Source: Novosphingobium sp. TH158 (GTDB lineage Bacteria; Pseudomonadota; Alphaproteobacteria; Sphingomonadales; Sphingomonadaceae). Taken from it: a stretch of 64,000 nucleotides of DNA. The position numbers were made by a program, and so were the translations under genes. The notes below the pieces were generated by a model, which was not told the DNA's origin, made no database searches, and saw only the letters and a program-made list of their open reading frames with translations. The first letter of the stretch is position 1. Each line of letters begins with the position of its first letter. Positions 25,526-39,462 of this stretch are shown in pieces. Location of the stretch: contig NZ_PKRT01000001.1 of assembly GCF_002855555.1 (NCBI RefSeq), forward strand, positions 744,001-808,000, given 5' to 3'.

Positions 25526-26098
25526 ATGGAACTTGACGCACCCATGCCATCCAGCGCCGAAATCGAAGCGCTTTCCCGGCGGATCGACCGGTCGATCGTG
25601 CTGGTCGGCATGATGGGCGTGGGCAAGTCCACCGTGGGGCGCAAGCTGGCAAACGCGCTGCATTTCCCCTTCGTCGATGCTGACGAGGCCATCGAGCAGG
25701 CCGCGCAGATGACGATCCCCGAAATTTTCGAGCATTACGGCGAGGCCAGCTTCCGCGATGGCGAACGCCGGGTGATTGCCCGCCTGATGGGCGAAAGCCA
25801 GCCCAAGGTCATCGCCACGGGCGGCGGGGCGTTCTGCAATCCGGAAACACGCCAGCTGATCCTGGATCGCGGCATCACCGTATGGCTGGACAGCGATATC
25901 GACGTGCTGGTCGAGCGTGTCGGCCGCAAGGACAACCGCCCGTTGCTGCGCCAGGGTGACCCGCGCGAGATCCTGACGCGCCTGAAGGCAGAGCGCGAGC
26001 CGTTCTATTCGCAGGCGCCGATCCACGTGAAGAGCGGCAATGTCCCGCATTCGCACGCTCTGGCGGCAGTGCTCAAGGAGATCGACGCATGGCTGTAG
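25526..26098 (+). CDS. aroK: Shikimate kinase AroK
   Basis: ATP-dependent phosphorylation of shikimate in aromatic amino acid synthesis. The 190-residue product has the P-loop (VGMMGVGKSTVGRKLA), the shikimate-binding DADEAIEQ and FRDGERRVI, the ATGGGAF motif, the Walker-B-like VWLDSDIDVL and the lid arginine in RKDNRPLL. Start at 25526 chosen; a long in-frame extension upstream overlaps the divergent genes. Overlaps aroB by 10 bases. Confidence 0.96.
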   Translation: MELDAPMPSSAEIEALSRRIDRSIVLVGMMGVGKSTVGRKLANALHFPFVDADEAIEQAAQMTIPEIFEHYGEASFRDGERRVIARLMGESQPKVIATGGGAFCNPETRQLILDRGITVWLDSDIDVLVERVGRKDNRPLLRQGDPREILTRLKAEREPFYSQAPIHVKSGNVPHSHALAAVLKEIDAWL

Positions 26099-27195
26099 TC
26101 CCCGTTTCGCTTGCCGGCCGCCCTTACGAAGTGCGCATCGAACGCGGTCTGCTGCGCCGGGTGGGCGAGGAATGCGGCGCGCGCCTGCGCAAGGCCCGCG
26201 TGCCGATCGTAACCGATGCCCATGTCTATGCGGCCTGGGGCGAGGCGGTGGAGCAATCGCTGCTCGCCGTTGGCAAGCAGCCGGCATGGCGCGTCCTGCC
26301 CGCCGGCGAATCGACCAAGAGCTGGGACCAGCTTTCCGCCACGGTTGACTGGCTGCTGGCCGAGGAAGTGGAGCGCGGCGATCATATCCTTGCGCTGGGC
26401 GGCGGCGTGATCGGCGATCTGACCGGATTTGCCGCTTCGATCCTGAAGCGCGGGTGCAACTTCATCCAGCTTCCCACCACCCTGCTTGCCCAGGTCGATT
26501 CAAGCGTCGGCGGCAAGACGGCGATCAACACCGAAGCGGGCAAGAACCTGGTTGGCGCGTTCCACCAGCCCTCGCTGGTCCTTGGCGATCCCGATGCGCT
26601 CGACACCCTGCCCCGGCGCGAAGTCGGTGCGGGCTATGCCGAGGTGGTGAAATACGGCCTGCTGGGCGATGCGGCGTTCTTCGACTGGTGCGAGGCCAAC
26701 GGCCCTGCCCTGCTGGCGGGAGAGCACGAGGCGCGCGAATTCGCCATCGCCCGTTCGGTGGAGGCCAAGGCCCGCATCGTTGCCGAAGACGAACGCGAGA
26801 CGACCGGCGCCCGCGCCCTGCTTAATCTGGGCCACACCTTCGGCCATGCGCTCGAGGCGCAGACAGGCTTTTCCGACCGCCTGCTGCACGGCGAAGGCGT
26901 GGCCATGGGCATGGTCCTTGCCGCCCGCTATTCGGCGCGCAAGGGCCTGATGGACATGGCAGAGGCAGAGCGGATCGCCGGCCATTTCGCTGTCACCGGG
27001 CTGCCGCACCAGCTGTCCGCCCTGGGGCTTAACTGCACCGGCGCCGCGCTCGTCCAGCACATGCTGCATGACAAGAAGATGGATGCAGGCACCCTGCCCT
27101 TCGTGCTGATGCGCGGCATCGGCTCGGCCTTCCTGGCGCGCGATGTGGCGCTGGATGACGTGGCGCAGTTCCTCGACGGGGAACTGCACCCCTGA
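26089..27195 (+). CDS. aroB: 3-dehydroquinate synthase AroB
   Basis: NAD- and metal-dependent cyclisation of DAHP to 3-dehydroquinate, second step of the shikimate pathway. 368 residues. Seen: LPAGESTKSWDQL, GGGVIGDLTGFAASILKRG (NAD binding), PTTLLAQVDSSVGGKTAIN (family signature), EVVKYGLLGD with a metal ligand, and LNLGHTFGHALE with a metal-binding histidine. Start overlaps the end of aroK, the usual aroKB arrangement. Confidence 0.97.
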   Translation: MAVVPVSLAGRPYEVRIERGLLRRVGEECGARLRKARVPIVTDAHVYAAWGEAVEQSLLAVGKQPAWRVLPAGESTKSWDQLSATVDWLLAEEVERGDHILALGGGVIGDLTGFAASILKRGCNFIQLPTTLLAQVDSSVGGKTAINTEAGKNLVGAFHQPSLVLGDPDALDTLPRREVGAGYAEVVKYGLLGDAAFFDWCEANGPALLAGEHEAREFAIARSVEAKARIVAEDERETTGARALLNLGHTFGHALEAQTGFSDRLLHGEGVAMGMVLAARYSARKGLMDMAEAERIAGHFAVTGLPHQLSALGLNCTGAALVQHMLHDKKMDAGTLPFVLMRGIGSAFLARDVALDDVAQFLDGELHP

Positions 27196-27230
27196 CAGGG
27201 CGGTTGACGGCTCAGCAAAGGAGCCCAGCC

Positions 27231-27422
27231 ATGCCTGCAAAATCCAAGGCCCAGCAAAAGGCCGCCGGCGCAGCCCTTGCGGCCAAGCGCGGCGAAACCG
27301 GCAAATCGAGCCTCAAGGGCGCGAGCCGCGAGATGGCGGCATCGATGACCGAAAAGGAACTTGAGGAGCTGGCCAGCACCAAGCGCAAGGGCAAGCCCGA
27401 GCATGCGGCCCGGCGGGGCTGA
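27231..27422 (+). CDS. DUF3008-family small basic protein
   Basis: 63-residue, lysine- and alanine-rich protein with the DUF3008 pattern: start MPAKSKAQQKAAGAALAAKR, KSSLKGASREM, and the ending EKELEELASTKRKGKPEH. AAGGAG precedes the ATG at 27231; the longer frame from 27204 is less likely. Function unknown. It follows aroB by 35 bases and converges on the thioesterase gene. Confidence 0.85.
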   Translation: MPAKSKAQQKAAGAALAAKRGETGKSSLKGASREMAASMTEKELEELASTKRKGKPEHAARRG

Positions 27423-28208
27423 TCAGCCGAACACGGCCACCGATTGCATGCCCGAAATCACCGGATCGCCGTTTGCGTTCCACAGGCCCATGTGCTGGCT
27501 GGAACAGCCGCGCTCGGCATAGTCCGCGCTCGATCGCAGCAGCCACCACCCGTCCCGCGTCGTAGGGGCCGGGGTCAGCAGGTTGACGATCCACGTCATC
27601 GAGCTGACGGGTGTTGCCGGCGTCAGCAGCGGCAGGATGCCCGGCGGCAGCGCATCGGCGAGGAGCAGGACTTCGACCATCGGATCGAGCACGGCTCGGT
27701 CCTGCAGGCGGACCCACCAGCAGATTTCCGGTGCCTTGCCCTCGCCTTTGGGCAGGGCGAAGCGCACCTCGAAATTGCTGCGAAGAAAGGCCGGCATATG
27801 AGGATGCGGCGCGAAGGTGCGGCTGTCTTCTGGCGCGATCAGGCCTTCCGGCGCTGTCTGGCGGTTGAGATGGACCGCGCTTTCCACCGGCCCCATGAAC
27901 ACGAAGGTCGCCGTCAACGTGCAGGCTCCGCCGCAAGTTACCTCGGCCCCGATCCAGGTGGCATTCTTGCCCCGGCGCAGCACGCGGGCGCTGACTTCGG
28001 CAAGACCATTGACCGGCCCGACAAAACTGACCGAGGCCGAACGCAGCGGCGGCAACCCTTCGCCCCCGGCGCGGATCGCCGCAACCAGGGCCAGGGCTGC
28101 GGAAAAGCCACCGTATCCGGTGCGCCCTTGCAGCCAGCTTTGAGGCACCGTCAGGCCGAACCCGCTGTCCGTCGGCGTCGCAGAGGCAAGCAGTTCGGCA
28201 AAGGTCAT
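27423..28208 (-). CDS. Acyl-CoA thioesterase-like double-hotdog protein
   Basis: 261-residue protein of the TesB-like thioesterase family: PQSWLQGRTGYGGFSAALAL in the N-terminal hotdog, FVGPVNGLAEVSARVLRRGK, and a C-terminal hotdog with WIVNLLTPAPTT and CSSQHMGLWNANGDPVISGM. It likely hydrolyses acyl-CoA thioesters, substrate unknown. Last gene of the propionyl-CoA module, overlapping DUF488 by 4 bases, so it might relieve CoA trapping during propionate or branched-chain metabolism. Confidence 0.85.
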   Translation of the reverse strand: MTFAELLASATPTDSGFGLTVPQSWLQGRTGYGGFSAALALVAAIRAGGEGLPPLRSASVSFVGPVNGLAEVSARVLRRGKNATWIGAEVTCGGACTLTATFVFMGPVESAVHLNRQTAPEGLIAPEDSRTFAPHPHMPAFLRSNFEVRFALPKGEGKAPEICWWVRLQDRAVLDPMVEVLLLADALPPGILPLLTPATPVSSMTWIVNLLTPAPTTRDGWWLLRSSADYAERGCSSQHMGLWNANGDPVISGMQSVAVFG

Positions 28209-28641
28209 GGCATCAGGTCCACGTAGTCGTAATCGGGAAGCACCGCCTTGCGCAGCAGGGTGCGGTGGCAGCAGGATGGATCGCGTTCGTAACACAGCAG
28301 GGCTGTCGGCTGCTCTGCCGCCAGATCGCCAAGGGCGGCGCCCTGCGCCAGCGCCTCGGGCAATTCGAGCTGGCTGGCGTAGATCCGCTTGAGGTCTTGC
28401 AGCCTGCCGGCCCGGGCGGCTTCGCGGCCCGCAGCCGGGGTGCCGAGCGCCCGGAAATGGCGATAGCCGATGCCCGCCTCGGCCAGGTTTGCCGCCAGGG
28501 CCGTCTTGGAAAATCCCGGACGGCGCGAGGCGGCAATCGCCCTGACATCGGCAACGATCCGGACCCCGGCTGCGGACAGGGCGGCAATGAAGTCCGCCAT
28601 CGTCGTCTGTTCGTAGCCGATGGTCCAGATCGTGGGACGCG

Positions 28642-28645
<4 letters not shown>
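28205..28645 (-). CDS. DUF488-family protein
   Basis: 146-residue DUF488 protein: TIWTIGYEQTTMADFIAALS at the start, IVADVRAIAASRRPGFSK, and the cysteine-containing CYERDPSCCHRTLL (three cysteines and a histidine close together, a signature of the family). Biochemical role is not established. It overlaps the pccA stop and the thioesterase start by 4 bases each, so it is translated as part of that operon. Confidence 0.9.
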
Positions 28646-30663
<2,018 letters not shown>

Positions 30664-30683
30664 TCGTCTCGCTCCGCAGTGAA

Positions 30684-32801
<2,118 letters not shown>

Positions 32802-32809
32802 GATAACCC

Positions 32810-33592
32810 TCATTCGCCCCGGAAAACCGGGGGCCTCTTTTCAAGAAATGCCTGCACCGCCTCGGCGCAGTCCTTCGAATTGCCCGATACGCGCTGCGCC
32901 TCTTCTTCGATGAGCAGCGCGGAAAGATAGTCGGTCGCCGCAGCGGCCTGGATTGCCTGCCGGATCACGCCGTAGGATACGGTCGGCCCGGCGGCGAGCC
33001 GTGCGGCCAGTGCCTTGGCATCGGCCAGCAGGGCCTCGTCAGCCACCACCTTGTAGATCATGCCCCAGTCGAGCGCCTTGGCCGCCGGGATGCGCTCCAC
33101 CAGCATCAGCGCCTCGGTCGCGCGGGCCTGGCCGACAAGGCGCGGCAGGATCCAGCTTGCCCCGGCATCGAGCGCCAGCCCGACATTGGCAAAGGCGAAG
33201 TAGAAGAACGCGCTCTCGCCAGCGATGACGAAGTCGGCATGAAGCGCCAGCGGTGCCCCTGCCCCGGCCGCCGCGCCGTTCACCGCCGCGATCACCGGGA
33301 TCTTCAGCGCCGCAAGCTTGCGCAGCATGGGGTTCACGGCCTCTACCAGGCCCAGCTTGATCATGTCGCCGAAGCCCTGGCCCTCGCCCACTTCCGACGC
33401 CATGTTGCCGCCCGAGCAGAAGCCCTTGCCCGCGCCCGTGATCACCAGCGCCCGCGCATCGCCCAACTGGTCCAGCGCCGTCGACATTTCGCGGCACAGG
33501 TCCCACGACAGCGCGTTGCGCGTTGCCGGGTCGTTGAGCGTCAGGATGGCGACATCGCCCTCCCGCTCAAGCAGGATGCGCTCGAACGCCAT
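32810..33592 (-). CDS. Enoyl-CoA hydratase/isomerase in propionyl-CoA module
   Basis: 260-residue crotonase-family protein: [16 protein letters not shown], the oxyanion-hole region [19 protein letters not shown], and [20 protein letters not shown] in place of the usual double-glutamate strand, so hydration chemistry is not certain; isomerase or hydrolase activity is possible. Its ATG overlaps the mce stop by one base (TGATG) and its stop touches the mutase start. Substrate unknown. Confidence 0.88.
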   Translation of the reverse strand: MAFERILLEREGDVAILTLNDPATRNALSWDLCREMSTALDQLGDARALVITGAGKGFCSGGNMASEVGEGQGFGDMIKLGLVEAVNPMLRKLAALKIPVIAAVNGAAAGAGAPLALHADFVIAGESAFFYFAFANVGLALDAGASWILPRLVGQARATEALMLVERIPAAKALDWGMIYKVVADEALLADAKALAARLAAGPTVSYGVIRQAIQAAAATDYLSALLIEEEAQRVSGNSKDCAEAVQAFLEKRPPVFRGE

Positions 33593-34032
33593 CAGTGGTG
33601 GCCGTCCTTCGGCGTCTCCATGATCTCGGTCAGGACGCCGCCCATGTCCTTGGGGTGGACGAAGAAGATCAGCGTCCCGTGTGCGCCGATGCGCGGTTCG
33701 CCCAGCACGCGCTTGCCCATGGCTTCGAACTCGGCCTTGGCGGCGTGAATGTCCGGCACTTCGAAGCACAGGTGGTGCTGCCCGCCCAGCGGGTTCTTTT
33801 CCAGCCACTTGCCCACGGCCGAATCCGGCGAGGTGGGCTGGAGCAGCTCCACCTGCGTGCCGTTCATGCCGCTGTCGGTCGGCGTGTTGACGAAGCACAC
33901 GCGGACCTGCTGGCTTTCGAGCACGAACGGCTCGGTAATGTCGGTCGCGCCCATGACATCGCGGTAGAACGCGATCGAGGCGTCGAGGTCAGGCGTCGCG
34001 ACGCCGATATGGTTCATCCTGCCGAGCTTCAT
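33592..34032 (-). CDS. mce: Methylmalonyl-CoA epimerase
   Basis: Epimerises (S)- to (R)-methylmalonyl-CoA, linking propionyl-CoA carboxylase with the mutase. 146-residue vicinal-oxygen-chelate protein: GRMNHIGVATPDLDASIAFY with the first metal histidine, TQVELLQPTSPDSAVGKWLE, GGQHHLCFEVPDI with another ligand, and EPRIGAHGTLIFFVHPKDMG. Start at 34032 (ATGA overlap with the thiolase stop) gives the normal length; the extension to 34083 is not family-like. Confidence 0.96.
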   Translation of the reverse strand: MKLGRMNHIGVATPDLDASIAFYRDVMGATDITEPFVLESQQVRVCFVNTPTDSGMNGTQVELLQPTSPDSAVGKWLEKNPLGGQHHLCFEVPDIHAAKAEFEAMGKRVLGEPRIGAHGTLIFFVHPKDMGGVLTEIMETPKDGHH

Positions 34033-35228
34033 GCCGCAACCCTTTCGATGATCAGGGCGATGCCCTGCCCGCCACCGATGCACATGGTGATCAGGCCATA
34101 GCGGCCCTCGATGCGCTTCAGTTCATAGGCACACTTGATGGTGAGGATGGCGCCAGTTGCGCCGACCGGATGGCCAAGGCCCACGCCCGAGCCGTTGGGG
34201 TTCACCTTCTCCGGATCGAAGCCGAGCACCTTGGCAACGGCAGCGGCCTGGGCGGCGAAAGCCTCGTTGCTTTCGATCACGTCCATCTGATCGAGCGACA
34301 ATCCGGCGCGTTCCAGCGCGATCGGCACCGCCTTGATCGGGCCTTCGCCCATGTGATCCGGCTCGACTCCGGCGTGGCCCCAGGCGACGATCTTCGCCAG
34401 CGGCTTGAGGCCGCGCTTTTCAACTTCCGCGCCGGTCGCCAGCACGACAGCGGCAGCGCCATCGTTGATCCCGCTGGCGTTGGCAGCGGTAACGGTGCCG
34501 TCCTTCTTGAAGGCCGGACGCATTCCGGCGAGCACGTCCAGCGTGGTATTGCCCTTCACGTGCTCGTCGGTGTCGAAGATCTCGACGCCCTTGCGCGTCT
34601 TGATCTCTACCGGAACGATCTGCTCCTTGAAGCGGCCTTCCACCTGCGCGCGGCTGGCGCGCTGGTGGCTGGTGACGGCCAGCGAGTCCATGTCCTCGCG
34701 GCTGATGCAGTGGCGGGCGGCGACGTTTTCTGCCGTGATGCCCATGTGATAGCCGCCAAGCGCGTCCGACAGGCCGACCGTCAGCGCGTCTTCCTGCGTG
34801 TTGTCGCCCATCTTCTTGCCCCAGCGCACGCCGTGGTCATGATAGGGGACGTTCGACATCGATTCCGCACCGCCGGCGACGGTGATCGAAGCCTCGCCGG
34901 TCATCATCAGGCGCGCCGCGTTGACAATCGCCTCGACGCCCGAGCCGCACAGGCGGTTAAGCGTGAGCGCCGGCACATGGTGCGGGATGTCAGCCTTGAG
35001 CGCGATCGCGCGGCTGAGCATTTCGTCGCGCGCGCTGGTCGGCATGACCTGGCCGATGACGACATGCTGCACGTCCGCCGGGGCAACCTGCGCCCGCTTC
35101 AGCGCCTCGGCCACGACGATCGCGCCCAGCTCGTTCGGCATGAAGCCCTTGAGGGTGCCGCCGAAGTCACCGATGGCCGTACGCGCGCCGCTGACGATGT
35201 AGATGTCTTCAAGATTGGCCATTGTCAT
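34029..35228 (-). CDS. Acetyl-CoA/beta-keto acyl-CoA thiolase
   Basis: 399-residue thiolase: catalytic cysteine in LNRLCGSGVEAI, GGAESMSNVPYHDHG, NANASGINDGAAA-like segment, NESNEAFA-type region, GHPVGATGA with the catalytic histidine, and CIGGGQGIA with the second cysteine. Within the methylmalonyl-CoA module it may cleave 3-ketoacyl-CoAs to propionyl- and acetyl-CoA (BktB-like). An alternative start (MANLEDIYIV) is two codons downstream. Confidence 0.95.
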   Translation of the reverse strand: MTMANLEDIYIVSGARTAIGDFGGTLKGFMPNELGAIVVAEALKRAQVAPADVQHVVIGQVMPTSARDEMLSRAIALKADIPHHVPALTLNRLCGSGVEAIVNAARLMMTGEASITVAGGAESMSNVPYHDHGVRWGKKMGDNTQEDALTVGLSDALGGYHMGITAENVAARHCISREDMDSLAVTSHQRASRAQVEGRFKEQIVPVEIKTRKGVEIFDTDEHVKGNTTLDVLAGMRPAFKKDGTVTAANASGINDGAAAVVLATGAEVEKRGLKPLAKIVAWGHAGVEPDHMGEGPIKAVPIALERAGLSLDQMDVIESNEAFAAQAAAVAKVLGFDPEKVNPNGSGVGLGHPVGATGAILTIKCAYELKRIEGRYGLITMCIGGGQGIALIIERVAA

Positions 35229-35258
35229 TCCTGCATGAAGCCCGATTGATCCGTAATT

Positions 35259-35864
35259 CTATTCTGCCCGGCCACGCCGCAGCGTGTCGTTGCCGAAATT
35301 CCTGCTGGTCATCCGCACCTTGCCATCATTGCAGGCGAAGGTGACGGGCTCAGCTTCCTGCTCCGGATAGTCCGGGAAACTGATACGCGCTTTCACGACT
35401 TCCGCGTCATTGGCAACATTGCTCACCGCGCCATCGGAAACGCCGCCCTCCCAGATGCGGAAGGCTTTGAGCCGGCCATCCACGAAGCGCACTTCCACGC
35501 CCGAGCCATCGCCGCTGAGCTCCGAGAACTCGACACCGGTGTACCAGCCATTGCATTCCCACTGGGCGACCGGTTCCGGCGTCGCCGTAATCTCGGGCTG
35601 GGCCGCAGCGCTGGGCCCGGACGTCGCAAGCAGCTGCGATTCATCGGGAGCCGTGCCTTCAGCCTTCGGGCGGAAAGCGAACAGAGCAATCGCCCCGACG
35701 ACAACGGCAATCAGGATACCCAACAGGATCCAGACCGGACGCCCCGCACCTGCCGGAGTGCCAGCAAGCAGGCGTGCCTTTTCGCTGGCATACTCCGCTT
35801 CGTCGATCGCTCCCTGATCGCGAAGGCACTTAAGGCGCTCAAGCTGGTCAATCCGGTCGGTCAT
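35259..35864 (-). CDS. SHOCT-like membrane protein of unknown function
   Basis: 201 residues. The N-terminus has a short oligomerisation-type motif (LERLKCLRDQGAIDEAEYAS, then KARLL) normally found as a C-terminal SHOCT domain. Next come a membrane helix (VWILLGILIAVVVGAIALFA, about 45-65) and a soluble domain with two cysteines (WECNGWYTG and FACNDGKVR) that could form a disulfide. Sits between pccB (4 bases upstream) and the thiolase gene in the same direction, so probably co-transcribed. No function inferred. Confidence 0.7.
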   Translation of the reverse strand: MTDRIDQLERLKCLRDQGAIDEAEYASEKARLLAGTPAGAGRPVWILLGILIAVVVGAIALFAFRPKAEGTAPDESQLLATSGPSAAAQPEITATPEPVAQWECNGWYTGVEFSELSGDGSGVEVRFVDGRLKAFRIWEGGVSDGAVSNVANDAEVVKARISFPDYPEQEAEPVTFACNDGKVRMTSRNFGNDTLRRGRAE

Positions 35865-35868
35865 GACA

Positions 35869-37395
35869 TTACAGCGGAATGTTGTCGTGCTTCTTCCAGG
35901 GGTTCTCGAGGTGCTTGTTGCGCAGCTTCCTGAGGCCCAGCGCCACGCGGCGGCGGGTGGAGTGCGGGTAGATCACCTCGTCGATGAAGCCCTTGCTTGC
36001 CGCCACGAAGGGGTTGGCGAAGCGGTCTTCGTATTCCTTGGTCTTTTCCGCGATGCCGTCTGCATCGAGGCCGCGGAAGATGATCTCCACCGCACCCTTG
36101 GCGCCCATCACGGCGATTTCCGCGGTCGGCCAGGCGTAGTTGAGATCGCCGCGCAGGTGCTTCGAAGCCATGACGTCGTAAGCACCGCCGTATGCCTTGC
36201 GGGTAATCACGGTGATCTTCGGCACGGTCGCCTCGGCATAGGCGAACAGCAGCTTCGCACCGTGCTTGATGATGCCGTTGTGCTCCTGCGCCGTGCCGGG
36301 AAGGAAGCCGGGCACGTCGACGAAGGTCAGGATCGGGATGTTGAAGGCATCGCAGAACCGCACGAAGCGCGCGGCCTTCTTCGACGAGTTGATATCGAGC
36401 ACGCCCGCCAGCACCATCGGCTGGTTGGCGACAACACCCACCGTCTTGCCCTCGACCCGACCGAAGCCGCAGATGATGTTGGCGGCGTGGCCGGGCTGGA
36501 TCTCGAAGAATTCGCCCTCGTCCACCGTCTTGCGGATGACTTCGTGCATATCATAGGGCTGCGTCGCCGAAGCCGGGATCAGCGTATCGAGGCTGTCCTC
36601 GCGGCGATCCCACGGATCGGCGTTCGGACGCTCGGGCACTTCCTCGCGGTTGTTGAGCGGCAGGTAATCGAAGAATTCGCGCGCGGCGAGCAGCGCTTCA
36701 ACGTCGTTCTCTAGCGCAAGGTCGGCAACCGAGGTCTTGGTCGTGTGCGTAATCGCGCCGCCCAGTTCCTCCTGCGTGACGATCTCGTTGGTCACGGTCT
36801 TCACCACGTCGGGACCGGTGACGAACATGTAGGAGCTGTCCTTCACCATGAAGATGAAGTCGGTCATCGCCGGCGAATAGACCGCACCGCCCGCGCAAGG
36901 CCCCATGATCAGCGACAGCTGCGGGACGACACCCGAGGCAGTGACGTTGCGCTGGAAGATCTCGGCATAGCCGCCAAGCGAGGCGACGCCTTCCTGGATG
37001 CGGGCACCGCCGGAATCGTTGAGGCCGATCACCGGAGCACCCACCTTCATGGCGTTGTCCATGATCTTGCAGATCTTCATCGCGTGGCGTTCGGAAACCG
37101 CGCCACCGAACACGGTGAAGTCCTGGCTGAACACGAATACGAGACGGCCGTTGATCGTGCCCGAACCGGTGACCACGCCATCGCCGGGGATGACATTGTC
37201 CGGCATGCCGAAGTCGACGCAGTTGTGCTCGACGTACATGTCCGTCTCTTCGAAGGAGCCTTCGTCGAGCAGGATTTCAAGCCGTTCGCGCGCGGTCAGC
37301 TTGCCCTTGGCGTGTTGTGCGTCGATGCGCCTTTGCCCCCCGCCCATCTTGGCGGCGGCGCGGCGCTTTTCCATTTCGGCAATATTGGCGGACAT
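35869..37395 (-). CDS. pccB: Propionyl-CoA carboxylase beta chain
   Basis: Carboxyltransferase that moves CO2 from biotin to propionyl-CoA. 508-residue acyl-CoA carboxylase beta subunit with the two crotonase-like halves: [20 protein letters not shown] and [20 protein letters not shown] (acyl-CoA site) in the first, [20 protein letters not shown] and [15 protein letters not shown] (biotin site) in the second. First gene of the module that ends with the thioesterase at 27423. A palindromic operator lies 74 bases upstream. Confidence 0.97.
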   Translation of the reverse strand: MSANIAEMEKRRAAAKMGGGQRRIDAQHAKGKLTARERLEILLDEGSFEETDMYVEHNCVDFGMPDNVIPGDGVVTGSGTINGRLVFVFSQDFTVFGGAVSERHAMKICKIMDNAMKVGAPVIGLNDSGGARIQEGVASLGGYAEIFQRNVTASGVVPQLSLIMGPCAGGAVYSPAMTDFIFMVKDSSYMFVTGPDVVKTVTNEIVTQEELGGAITHTTKTSVADLALENDVEALLAAREFFDYLPLNNREEVPERPNADPWDRREDSLDTLIPASATQPYDMHEVIRKTVDEGEFFEIQPGHAANIICGFGRVEGKTVGVVANQPMVLAGVLDINSSKKAARFVRFCDAFNIPILTFVDVPGFLPGTAQEHNGIIKHGAKLLFAYAEATVPKITVITRKAYGGAYDVMASKHLRGDLNYAWPTAEIAVMGAKGAVEIIFRGLDADGIAEKTKEYEDRFANPFVAASKGFIDEVIYPHSTRRRVALGLRKLRNKHLENPWKKHDNIPL

Positions 37396-37468
37396 GCCCC
37401 GGCAGTTCCCTTCGCAGATGCGGAAATTCGGGAATCGCTAAGCCACGCAAGGTGCCGCGCGTCAATGC

Positions 37469-37488
37469 TTTTAATCGACCAGTTAAAA
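37469..37488 (-). promoter_or_regulatory. Palindromic operator before pccB
   Basis: TTTTAATCGACCAGTTAAAA, an imperfect palindrome with A/T-rich arms. On the pccB strand its core reads TTAACTGGTCGATTAA and matches the valine-operon site (16413-16428) at 15 of 16 positions. Placed between gor and pccB with pccB starting 74 bases away. Confidence 0.6.
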
Positions 37489-37510
37489 ACAATCCGCAGG
37501 GCGATGCCGA

Positions 37511-38860
37511 TCAGCGCATCAGCACCAGCTCCTCTGCCATGCTGGGATGCAGGGCGATCGTCTGGTCGAACTGCTCCTTGGTCAGCCCCGCCTTCACCGC
37601 AATGGCCACGGCTTGCAGGATTTCGGGAGCTTCCGGCCCGATCATGTGCACGCCAAGGACCTGGTCGGTCGCGGCATCGACCACCAGTTTGTAGAAGCCG
37701 CGTTCGGCGTGCTGCGCGAACATGTTCTTCATCGGCCGGAAGTCGGAGGTGAAAACCTTGATCTCGCGGAACTGCTCACGCGCCTGCGCCTCGGTAAGGC
37801 CCACCCCGGCAAGCGGCGGCTGCGAGAACACGGCGCTGGGGATCAGGCTGTAATCGACCGTGCGGCTGGTACCGGCAAACAGGTTGTCGGCCAGGGCGTG
37901 GCCCTCGCGGATGGCAACCGGGGTAAGCTGAACCCGGTCGGTCACGTCTCCCACCGCCCAGATCGAGGGGCAGGACGTGGCGTTGAACTCGTTGACCGGA
38001 ATCTCGCCATTCGCGCCCAGCGCAATGCCGGCAGTCTCAAGACCCAGCCCGTCGGTCTTGGGGCGGCGGCCGGTGGCGACCAGCACGATATCGGCGGTCA
38101 GCGGGTCAGGATGGCCCTTGGTGTAGACGTGCAGGCAACCGTCGGCCTGCTTCTCCACCCGTTCGATCGGGCTGTTGAAGCGATAGTCGATCCCCCGCGC
38201 CATGGTGATGCGCAGCAGCCGGTCGCGCAGCGATTCATCATACCCGCGCAGAATCTGGTCGGAGCGGTTCACCACCGTCACCTGACTGGCCAGCGCATTG
38301 AATACGCCGGCGAATTCCATGGCAATATAGCCCGCGCCCTGGACCACCACCCGGCGCGGCAGTTCCGGCAGGTGAAATACCTCGTTCGAGGTGATGCAAT
38401 GCTCGCTGCCCGGGAACTGCGGCACCACCGGCCAGGCGCCGACGGCGACCAGGATATGCCGCGCGCTGATCTCGCGTCCCGATGCCAGCCGCACCGTGTT
38501 CGGCCCGGCAATGGTCGCGCGTTCGTGGAAATGCTCCACCTTGTTGCTGTCCAGCGTGTTCGTATAGGCCCGCTCCAGCCGATCGACATCGCTGGCGACG
38601 AAATCGCGCAGGGCCGCCCAGTCGAACTTCGCGCCTTCTATGGTCCAGCCGAAACCGGCTGCATCGCCCAGTTCGTGCGCGAACGACGATGCATAGACCA
38701 GCAGCTTCTTGGGCACGCAGCCCCGGATAACGCAGGTTCCGCCCACCCTGAACTCTTCGGCAACGGCGACCCGGGCCCCGTGCGAGGCCGCGATGCGGCT
38801 TGCCCGCACGCCGCCCGAACCGGCGCCAATCACGAAAAGGTCGTATTCGAAGTCTGCCAT
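37511..38860 (-). CDS. gor: Glutathione-disulfide reductase
   Basis: NADPH-dependent flavoprotein that keeps glutathione reduced. 449 residues: FAD motif GAGSGGVRASRIAASHGARV, redox-active disulfide GGTCVIRGCVPKK (CxxxxC), NADPH motif VVQGAGYIAMEFAG, WAVGDVTDRVQLTPVAI, and the C-terminal interface region VLGVHMIGPEAPEILQ with IALHPSMAEELV (catalytic H-P). The upstream extension of this frame is rejected because the family begins MADFEYDLFVIG. Single gene. Confidence 0.95.
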   Translation of the reverse strand: MADFEYDLFVIGAGSGGVRASRIAASHGARVAVAEEFRVGGTCVIRGCVPKKLLVYASSFAHELGDAAGFGWTIEGAKFDWAALRDFVASDVDRLERAYTNTLDSNKVEHFHERATIAGPNTVRLASGREISARHILVAVGAWPVVPQFPGSEHCITSNEVFHLPELPRRVVVQGAGYIAMEFAGVFNALASQVTVVNRSDQILRGYDESLRDRLLRITMARGIDYRFNSPIERVEKQADGCLHVYTKGHPDPLTADIVLVATGRRPKTDGLGLETAGIALGANGEIPVNEFNATSCPSIWAVGDVTDRVQLTPVAIREGHALADNLFAGTSRTVDYSLIPSAVFSQPPLAGVGLTEAQAREQFREIKVFTSDFRPMKNMFAQHAERGFYKLVVDAATDQVLGVHMIGPEAPEILQAVAIAVKAGLTKEQFDQTIALHPSMAEELVLMR

Positions 38861-39044
38861 GCCAAGCTCCTGTAGCGGGGGGCGATATGGGGCGGCGAGG
38901 CATGGCTTGCCAACCGCTTTTCGCGATTTGAGTGATCGGGCCGGAGATGCCGCCATTCCGGTGCCAACTGCACGGCAGCCGGATTGCCGCCCCGGCTGGC
39001 GGAACGTAATCGGAACCCAGGACATTCCCTGATGGAGACCGGCA

Positions 39045-39452
39045 ATGAGAACTGCCCTTGCCCTCGCCGCGGCACTCTTGGCTTCAAGCCCTGCCTTCGC
39101 GGCAAAATCCGATCCGGCTTGCCCCGCCGGCAAGCTTCAGCGCGTGCGTGTCAGCGAGATCAGGCCGGGCGGATCGCTCGCCGGGTTCCGGGAAGCCTTT
39201 GGCCTTCACGCGCGCTGGTACGCCCAGCGCGGCTACCGGACGGACCGGCTCTCGATGTCCCCGGTGGTTGCCGAAAACGGCATGGGCCGCGGGCGCAAGG
39301 GGGCGGTCAGGGTGGTAACCATCCACACCGGGGTCAGCAACGTACCGCGTGAAAAGCAGGATGCGGCGTGGAAGGCCTTCGTCGCCAAATACAAGGAGAA
39401 CAGCCGGATCGTCTCCACCACGATGACCTGCACCGATACTGCGCAGGGGTAA
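39045..39452 (+). CDS. Small secreted protein, unknown function
   Basis: 135-residue protein with a clear signal peptide (MRTALALAAALLASSPAFA, cleavage before AKSD). The mature part has one cysteine near each end (DPACPAG and TMTCTD), possibly a disulfide, and a compact alpha/beta pattern (FREAFGLHARWYAQRGYRTD; VRVVTIHTGVSN) like a small ferredoxin-like fold. I do not recognise the family. Stands alone between gor and ybaK. Confidence 0.7.
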   Translation: MRTALALAAALLASSPAFAAKSDPACPAGKLQRVRVSEIRPGGSLAGFREAFGLHARWYAQRGYRTDRLSMSPVVAENGMGRGRKGAVRVVTIHTGVSNVPREKQDAAWKAFVAKYKENSRIVSTTMTCTDTAQG

Positions 39453-39462
39453 CGCCGCAGGC